This document shows, piece by piece, positions 59,256 to 64,000 of a stretch of DNA of 64,000 bases. The stretch is from Bradyrhizobium diversitatis (GTDB taxonomy: Bacteria > Pseudomonadota > Alphaproteobacteria > Rhizobiales > Xanthobacteraceae): NCBI RefSeq assembly GCF_016031635.1, contig NZ_JACEGD010000013.1, positions 1 to 64,000 on the forward strand, written 5' to 3'. Each line of letters opens with the position of its first letter. Within the stretch, counting starts at the first letter, position 1. The notes under the pieces are model-generated. The model was not told the origin of the DNA. It made no database searches and worked only from the letters and a program-made list of their open reading frames with translations. The position numbers and the translations under genes are program-made.

Positions 59256-59510
59256 ATGTGGAGGAAACTTTCGCTTGCCGCCGTCGCCGCGGTCGCGCTG
59301 GGTGCCGCGCTGGCACCGAGCTCAGCCTCCGCGCACTGGCACGGCGGCCGGGGCTGGCACGGCGGCGGCTGGCACCACGGCCACGGCTGGGGCGGACCGC
59401 GCTTCTACGCCGGCGGCCCCGTCTCCTACGGTTATGGCGGCTGCTATGTGCGCCGGCTGGTCCCGACCCCCTGGGGACCCCGCTGGCGGCTGATCAACCG
59501 CTGCTACTGA
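59256..59510 (+). CDS. Small Gly/His/Trp-rich exported protein
   Basis: 84 residues: signal peptide (LSLAAVAAVALGAALAPSSA-SA) then a composition-biased mature part (WHGGRGWHGGGWHHGHGWGG) and a Cys/Arg-rich end (CYVRRLVPTPWGPRW). Such proteins are frequent in Bradyrhizobium; the repeats of His and Gly could bind metal, but this is a guess. A terminator follows. Confidence 0.75.
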   Translation: MWRKLSLAAVAAVALGAALAPSSASAHWHGGRGWHGGGWHHGHGWGGPRFYAGGPVSYGYGGCYVRRLVPTPWGPRWRLINRCY

Positions 59511-59564
59511 GCCCGTCAGCACCTTCCCGAGGGTACCCAAGCCCCCCAAGTACCTTCCAGGAGA

Positions 59565-59594
59565 AGCCCCGGCGCCCCCTCGCCGGGGCTTTGC
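59565..59594 (+). terminator. Rho-independent terminator-like hairpin
   Basis: AGCCCCGGCG (59565-59574) and CGCCGGGGCT (59581-59590), loop of 6 bases, then TTGCC. The T-run is short. It follows the small exported gene. Confidence 0.7.
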
Positions 59595-59721
59595 CTGAGC
59601 GTACAAGGCACCGCTCATACAATTTTTACGAGAATGCCCGGCTTTCCCCACAGCCGGCGAAACCATTTGGCCGGCAATGACTTGGTACGGTGTCCTTAGT
59701 TCGAGAACACGGAACCTTGCG

Positions 59722-59895
59722 ATGGCTGGGCTTTTTGCCGATGACAGCGAACAGATCGACCGGCGCACCAGCCGCTCGATTTGCGATGCCGTGGGCGAGC
59801 GGCTGCAGCAGAGCCTCCGGCCCGAGCCGCGCCTGCCGACCCATCTCGAGCAGCTCCTGAACGAGCTGCAGCGGCGCGAGCGCGAGACGCACTAA
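59722..59895 (+). CDS. Small NepR-like protein (57 residues)
   Basis: ATG 59722 gives MAGLFADDSEQIDRR, then SICDAVGERLQQSLRPEPRL and PTHLEQLLNELQRRERETH. The I-x-x-x-[IV]-G-x-x-L-x-x-x-[L/Y]-x-x-EP-x-P-x-x-[FL]-x-x-LL-x-x-L pattern resembles NepR, the anti-sigma factor of EcfG in the general stress response. There is no EcfG or PhyR gene next to it, and the helix order is only partly matched, so the similarity could be superficial. Confidence 0.5.
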   Translation: MAGLFADDSEQIDRRTSRSICDAVGERLQQSLRPEPRLPTHLEQLLNELQRRERETH

Positions 59896-59941
59896 CGGAA
59901 AAACGAGTTGCGTTCGCCGCGCCTTGCGGTGACAAGGCCGC

Positions 59942-61801
59942 ATGCTGTCCATCACCGACCTCTCCATCCGTCTCGCCGGACGCCTTTTGATCGACCAGAG
60001 TTCCGTGCAGATCACGCCCGGATCACGCGTCGGCCTGGTCGGGCGCAACGGCACCGGCAAGTCGACGCTGTTCAAGGTGATCCGCGGCGAGCTCGCGGCC
60101 GAACACGGCTCGGTGACCCTGCCGCCGCGCTGGCGCATCGGCAGCCTCGCGCAGGAGGCGCCGAACGGCCCCGAAAGCCTGATCACGGTCGTGCTCAAGG
60201 CCGATCTCGAACGCGATGCGCTGCTCACTGAGGCCGAGCACGCGACCGATCCGCACCGGATCGCCGAGATCCAGACCCGGCTCGTCGACATCGACGCGCA
60301 TTCGGCGCCGAGCCGCGCCGCCGCGATCCTCTCCGGCCTCGGCTTCTCGGCCGCCGACCAGCTGCGTCCCTGCGCCGAGTTCTCCGGCGGCTGGCGCATG
60401 CGCGTCGCGCTGGCCGCGACGCTGTTCGCGGCGCCCGACCTTCTGCTGCTCGACGAGCCCACCAACTATCTCGATCTCGAAGGCACGCTGTGGCTGGAGG
60501 ACCACCTCGCGCACTATCCGCGCACGGTGATCGTGATCAGCCACGACCGCGACCTGCTGGAAAGCTCGGTCGACCAGATCCTGCATCTGGAGCGCGGCAA
60601 GCTCACGCTCTACAAGGGCACCTATTCCTCCTTCGAGGAGCAGCGCGCCGCGCGCGAGCTGCTCGACGCGAAGGCGGTCAGGCGCCAGGAGGCCGAGCGT
60701 GCGCGCCTGCAGGCCTTCGTCGACCGCTTCAAGGCCAAGGCCTCCAAGGCGCGCCAGGCGCAATCGCGCGTCAAGATGCTTGAGCGGCTGAAGCCGATCA
60801 CGGCGCTGGTCACCGAGGACGTGCGCGAGATCAGCTTCCCGGCGCCGGAGAAGATCCTGTCGCCGCCGATCATCGCGGTGGACAACGCCTCGGTCGGCTA
60901 CGATCCGGCGAGCCCGGTGCTGAACCGCGTCACCCTGCGCATCGACAATGACGACCGCATCGCGTTGCTCGGCGCCAACGGCAACGGCAAGTCGACGCTG
61001 GTCAAACTGCTCGCCGGACGCCTCGCGCCGTTCTCGGGCAAGGTGACCCGCGCCGACAAGCTGTCGATCGCCTACTTCGCGCAGCATCAGCTCGACGAGC
61101 TCAACGAGGACGCCTCGGCCTACGACCACGTCCGCAAGCTGATGGGCGATGCGCCCGAAGCCAAGGTGCGCGCCCGCGCCGGCGCGATCGGCTTCTCCGG
61201 CAAGGCGGCCGATACCAAGGTCGGCAAATTGTCGGGCGGCGAGAAGGCGCGGCTGCTGCTGGGTCTTGCGACCTTCTTCGGCCCCAACATGATCATCCTC
61301 GACGAGCCGACCAACCATCTCGACATCGACAGCCGCGGCGCGCTGGCGGAAGCGATCAACGAGTTTCCCGGCGCGGTGATCATGGTCTCGCACGACCGCT
61401 ACCTGATCGAGGCCTGCGCCGATCGGCTCTGGATCGTCGCCGACCGCACTGTAACCAATTACGACGGCGACCTCGACGAATACCGCCGCCTGGTGCTGTC
61501 GGCGCGCAACGCGGACGCCCCGCGCGAGCGCAGCGCGCCGGCTGAGAAGCCGCAGCGTCCAAGGTCGGACAATCGCGGCTCGCTGAAGAGGCGCATCGCG
61601 GAAGCCGAGGCCGAGATCGCCCGCGTCAGCGAGATCATCACGAAGATCGACACCGCACTCGCCCTGCCCGACATTTTTACGCGCGACCCCAAGCAGGCCG
61701 CGCAATTGTCGAAGGCCCGCGCCAACGCCGCCGATGCGCTGGCCCGCGCGGAGGAGCAATGGCTGGAGGCGAGCACGCAGTTCGACGAGGCGGCGGGGTA
61801 G
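59942..61801 (+). CDS. ABC-F family ATPase
   Basis: 619 residues with two ABC domains and no membrane helices. Walker A GRNGTGKST (about 34-42) and GANGNGKST, signature motifs FSGGWRMRVALA and LSGGEKARLLLG, Walker B LLLLDEPTNYLDLEGTLWLE and MIILDEPTNHLDIDS. The linker between domains and the C-terminal coiled coil are typical of ABC-F proteins such as YheS/Uup, which act on ribosomes rather than as transporters. The paralogue type is not assigned. Confidence 0.93.
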   Translation: MLSITDLSIRLAGRLLIDQSSVQITPGSRVGLVGRNGTGKSTLFKVIRGELAAEHGSVTLPPRWRIGSLAQEAPNGPESLITVVLKADLERDALLTEAEHATDPHRIAEIQTRLVDIDAHSAPSRAAAILSGLGFSAADQLRPCAEFSGGWRMRVALAATLFAAPDLLLLDEPTNYLDLEGTLWLEDHLAHYPRTVIVISHDRDLLESSVDQILHLERGKLTLYKGTYSSFEEQRAARELLDAKAVRRQEAERARLQAFVDRFKAKASKARQAQSRVKMLERLKPITALVTEDVREISFPAPEKILSPPIIAVDNASVGYDPASPVLNRVTLRIDNDDRIALLGANGNGKSTLVKLLAGRLAPFSGKVTRADKLSIAYFAQHQLDELNEDASAYDHVRKLMGDAPEAKVRARAGAIGFSGKAADTKVGKLSGGEKARLLLGLATFFGPNMIILDEPTNHLDIDSRGALAEAINEFPGAVIMVSHDRYLIEACADRLWIVADRTVTNYDGDLDEYRRLVLSARNADAPRERSAPAEKPQRPRSDNRGSLKRRIAEAEAEIARVSEIITKIDTALALPDIFTRDPKQAAQLSKARANAADALARAEEQWLEASTQFDEAAG

Positions 61802-61802
61802 A

Positions 61803-61838
61803 TTCAAAACCTCGAAAACAGCCCCATGCACGTACAGG
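61803..61838 (+). repeat. Short interspersed repeat (CCCCATGCAC type), copy 2
   Basis: Matches 15491-15527 in the same orientation: TTCAAAACCTCGAAAACAGC with CCCCATGCACGTACAGG. It follows the ABC-F stop. Confidence 0.6.
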
Positions 61839-61890
61839 TAACAAATTACCCAACTACAAGTCACTGCGCTGCATGTTCTTACGGGCTGGC

Positions 61891-62856
61891 TCAGTCCGCA
61901 TACTGCCCGGCCGCCTTGATGATCGGCGCCCAGCGGTCGATCTCACTCGTCAGCATCGCACCCAGCGCCTCGGGCGTCGCCTTGTCCTGCGGGACCGGCT
62001 CGGTGTTGATGTCGTTGAACCGTGCGATCAGCGCCGGATCCTTGAGTGCGGCCTGGAGCGCCGCCGTCAGCTTCTGAACGACTGCCGGCGGTGTGCCCTT
62101 GGGCGCATAGATCCCGTGCCAGACGCCGAGTTCGAAACCCTTGAGGCCGGCCTCGTCGGCCGTCGGCAGATCGGGCAGGCTCTTCAGCCGCTCCTTGGTG
62201 GTGATCGCGTAGGCCTTGACCTGCTTCGCCGTGATCGGCCCGGTGGTGTTGGTGGCCTGATCGCAGGTGAGATCGATCTGCTTGCCGAGCAGATCGTTCA
62301 TGATGGGACCGTTGCCCTTGTAGGGCACCGTGGTGAGCTGCTTCTGGATCGCCGTCATGAACAGCATGCCGCACAGATGTGATGCGGCGCCGAGCCCGGC
62401 ATTGGCGTAAGTCAGCTTGTCGCCCTGCTGCTGGGCGTAGGCGACCAGTTCCTTCAGCGTGTCAGCCGGGAAATCGGGACGCGCGATGATGGTCATCGGC
62501 GCGTTGGTCACGAGCCCGATCGGCGCAAAGGCCGTCTTGGTGTCATAGCTGAGATTGCGGTAGAGCGTCGCGGCAGTCGAGATGCCGACATGATGGATCA
62601 GCAGCGTGTAGCCGTCCGGCTGGGCGCGCGCGGCGCGGGTCGTGCCGATGGTGCCGCCGGCGCCGGTCGCGTTCTCGACGATGACCTGCTGTCCCAGGGA
62701 TTTCGCCATGCCGGCCGCGGTCAGACGCGCGATGGTGTCGGTCGGCCCGCCGGCGGCGAACGGCACCAGCATGGTGATGGTTCTCGACGGATAATCCTGG
62801 GCAAATGCCGCGCCAAACGGCAGAAGCAGAGCCGATACGAGGGCAATGAACCGCAT
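61891..62856 (-). CDS. Tripartite tricarboxylate (Bug family) periplasmic binding protein
   Basis: A 321-residue exported receptor: signal peptide (FIALVSALLLPFGAAFAQ), TITMLVPFAAGGPTDTIARL and VIVENATGAGGTIGTTRAA, the Bug-family carboxylate-binding pattern, and later GTPPAVVQKLTAALQAAL. GGAGGAG lies close to the ATG at 62856. No TctA/TctB permease genes are beside it; orphan Bug genes are common in this group. The ligand is unknown. Confidence 0.92.
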   Translation of the reverse strand: MRFIALVSALLLPFGAAFAQDYPSRTITMLVPFAAGGPTDTIARLTAAGMAKSLGQQVIVENATGAGGTIGTTRAARAQPDGYTLLIHHVGISTAATLYRNLSYDTKTAFAPIGLVTNAPMTIIARPDFPADTLKELVAYAQQQGDKLTYANAGLGAASHLCGMLFMTAIQKQLTTVPYKGNGPIMNDLLGKQIDLTCDQATNTTGPITAKQVKAYAITTKERLKSLPDLPTADEAGLKGFELGVWHGIYAPKGTPPAVVQKLTAALQAALKDPALIARFNDINTEPVPQDKATPEALGAMLTSEIDRWAPIIKAAGQYAD

Positions 62857-63023
62857 AGTCTCCTCCGGATTGTTGTTGGCGCCATCAAAGCGCATTCCAG
62901 AGCGCGGGGCCATCACGAAAGCGACTTCATCGGCAGTGTGGCGATCACGATCATGATCGCGCCGCCGACGCGCGAAAAGCGGCGGGAGCTGCAGGCTCGC
63001 GACGAGCTCTCTCTGGCGCCGTG

Positions 63024-63695
63024 TCATGCCCCGGTCGGATTGAAGACCGGGCTGGTGCGTTGCCGCGCGATGCGTGCGCCGCGCCGGGTCAGGTCGCGCA
63101 ACTGCACGAACATCATCGCGGTCATCAATGCGTCGTTGAAGGCATCATGCTGTCCGAGCGGCGGAATGCAGAGGTCGCGCAGCATCGCGGCGAATGACAG
63201 GTCGACCGAGGTGTTTGGCGGCGCGTCGCCGTATTTGCGGTCATAGTAAAGCCGCGACACTTCGATGCGTTCGTTGGGCAGCTCAATGCCTACCAGCGGC
63301 AGGATGTACTTGTTCAGCATGGCGATGTCGAAATCGACATAGTAGCCGATCAACGGGCGCGGCCCGATGAAGTGCAGAAAGCCCGGCAGCACCTTCCAGA
63401 CGATCGGCGCCGCTTCGACGTCGGACCGGCGCAAATGGTGAATTCTGATCGCCTCCGCCCCGAGCTCCCTGTCAGGGTGGACGATGGCTTCGAAACGCTC
63501 GCTGGTCAAAATCCGGTTGCCGCGGATCTTGATCGCGGCAATCGCGACAACGTCGTCCGTTCGCACGTTCAGACCGGTGGTCTCGCAATCGATGACGACG
63601 AACTCGTCGTCAGGCGCACGGCCGAACATGAAGCGGTAGGACTGGTCGCTCAGGGTTGCCTGGTGCAACAGCCGCTTGATCGCGCGAGGCAGCAT
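63024..63695 (-). CDS. DEDDh 3'-5' exonuclease (DnaQ-like)
   Basis: A 223-residue exonuclease: Asp 36 and Glu 38 in VVIDCETTGLN, a second Asp in YYVDFDIAML, and His/Asp in LGQHDAFNDALMTA (DEDDh). Its length and start (LLHQATLSDQSYRFMFGRAP) match the DnaQ-like enzymes that pair with DUF294/CBS nucleotidyltransferases, and here it starts 1 base after the stop of such a gene. It may edit or degrade 3' ends of DNA or RNA; the exact substrate is unknown. Confidence 0.9.
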   Translation of the reverse strand: MLPRAIKRLLHQATLSDQSYRFMFGRAPDDEFVVIDCETTGLNVRTDDVVAIAAIKIRGNRILTSERFEAIVHPDRELGAEAIRIHHLRRSDVEAAPIVWKVLPGFLHFIGPRPLIGYYVDFDIAMLNKYILPLVGIELPNERIEVSRLYYDRKYGDAPPNTSVDLSFAAMLRDLCIPPLGQHDAFNDALMTAMMFVQLRDLTRRGARIARQRTSPVFNPTGA

Positions 63696-63696
63696 T

Positions 63697-64000
63697 CTAG
63701 AACATGCCCAGCTTGAAATGATGACCGACGATCTCGCGAAACTTCTTCACCACCTGGAGCGTATCGCGCAGAAGGTGGCGTTCCATGCTGGACAGCTGCG
63801 CCGGTCGCACCAGTGTCCCCGATGCGCCGGCGGAGGCGGCCAGCTGGCCGTCGAGCCGAAGCATCAGCAGGAAACGGAAGGCCTGTTTCAGGTCGCGCCC
63901 AAAGTCCGCTTGCAGCACGCCGAGGTCACATAGCCGGGAGATGCGTTTGTCGGTGGAGGTCTCGCGCAGCCCCTGTTCGAGCGCCAGGCTGCGAACGCCG
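63697..64000 (-). CDS. DUF294/nucleotidyltransferase-like protein, C-terminal part (cut by window edge)
   Basis: The frame is open from the right edge and stops at 63697-63699. The visible 100 residues include LALEQGLRETSTDKRISRLC, LGVLQADFGRDLKQAFRFLL, MLRLDGQLAASAGASGTLVRP and LSSMERHLLRDTLQVVKKFR, the pattern of the DUF294 C-terminal domain of CBS-domain nucleotidyltransferases. The N-terminal domains lie outside the window. It is co-oriented and coupled with the 3'-5' exonuclease gene. Confidence 0.8.
   Translation of the reverse strand, partial: GVRSLALEQGLRETSTDKRISRLCDLGVLQADFGRDLKQAFRFLLMLRLDGQLAASAGASGTLVRPAQLSSMERHLLRDTLQVVKKFREIVGHHFKLGMF

Noticed and set aside
60023..61864. A 613-codon minus-strand open frame opposite the ABC-F gene
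   Set aside because: Antisense to a complete two-domain ABC-F ATPase.
1..64000. tRNA or rRNA genes
   Set aside because: I looked at the larger intergenic gaps by eye and saw no cloverleaf with a TTCGANTC-type T-arm; a dedicated tRNA search would be decisive.

Overview
The window is chromosomal DNA from a high-GC alphaproteobacterium, most likely Bradyrhizobium or a close relative in the Nitrobacteraceae. This is inferred from the gene content and protein style (non-discriminating AspRS, HdaA, MaeB with a phosphotransacetylase tail, Bug-type binding protein), from strong G/C third-position bias, and from the families of dispersed intergenic palindromes. No rRNA, tRNA or CRISPR array was seen. 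Apart from a cut-off IS5-type transposase at the left edge and one RAYT/REP element, it reads as ordinary chromosome.

Layout. 1-9.5 kb: transposase remnant, GNAT, hotdog thioesterase, cobalamin-type binding protein, a tryptophan-to-anthranilate operon (formamidase, tryptophan 2,3-dioxygenase, kynureninase), an M20 peptidase, and a PNPOx-like protein divergent from a MocR regulator. 9.3-17.3 kb: small exported proteins, CreA, a two-domain L,D-transpeptidase, glutathione peroxidase, polysaccharide deacetylase, a DHFR-like protein, an AraC regulator and DoxX. 17.6-25.8 kb: malic enzyme, a large membrane-anchored protein of unknown function, AspRS and SelO. 25.8-26.6 kb: a RAYT transposase between REP hairpins. 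26.6-30.7 kb: phosphodiesterase plus a glycerol-phosphate-type ABC importer without an ATPase gene, preceded by a good Pho-box match. 31-37.1 kb: RNase D, a class III aminotransferase, and a compact operon (GNAT, GNAT, isochorismatase-fold pseudoenzyme, 59-residue acidic protein) divergent from a LysR regulator. 37-39.8 kb: autotransporter-type barrel, cold-shock protein with terminator, a broken small gene and a DUF6678-like protein. 39.8-46.9 kb: purM-purN, a CDP-alcohol phosphatidyltransferase with HdaA, then ppk-ppx with a Pho-box-like site upstream. 46.9-57.3 kb: a PepSY/two-component operon divergent from a PepSY/cytochrome b561/heavy-metal RND efflux operon, followed convergently by a frameshifted TonB-dependent receptor. 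57.6-64 kb: TerC, Ndk, small proteins (one NepR-like), an ABC-F ATPase, a Bug binding protein, a DEDDh exonuclease and the end of a DUF294-type protein.

How it fits together. Two independent Pho-box-like sites, before the phosphodiesterase/importer operon and before ppk, suggest that phosphate starvation links organophosphate scavenging with polyphosphate metabolism. The metal-efflux operon lies opposite its probable PepSY/two-component sensor. The least explained unit is the GNAT/GNAT/pseudo-isochorismatase/small-protein operon at 34-36 kb. Long open frames antisense to malic enzyme, polyphosphate kinase, ABC-F and other genes are composition artefacts and were left out.
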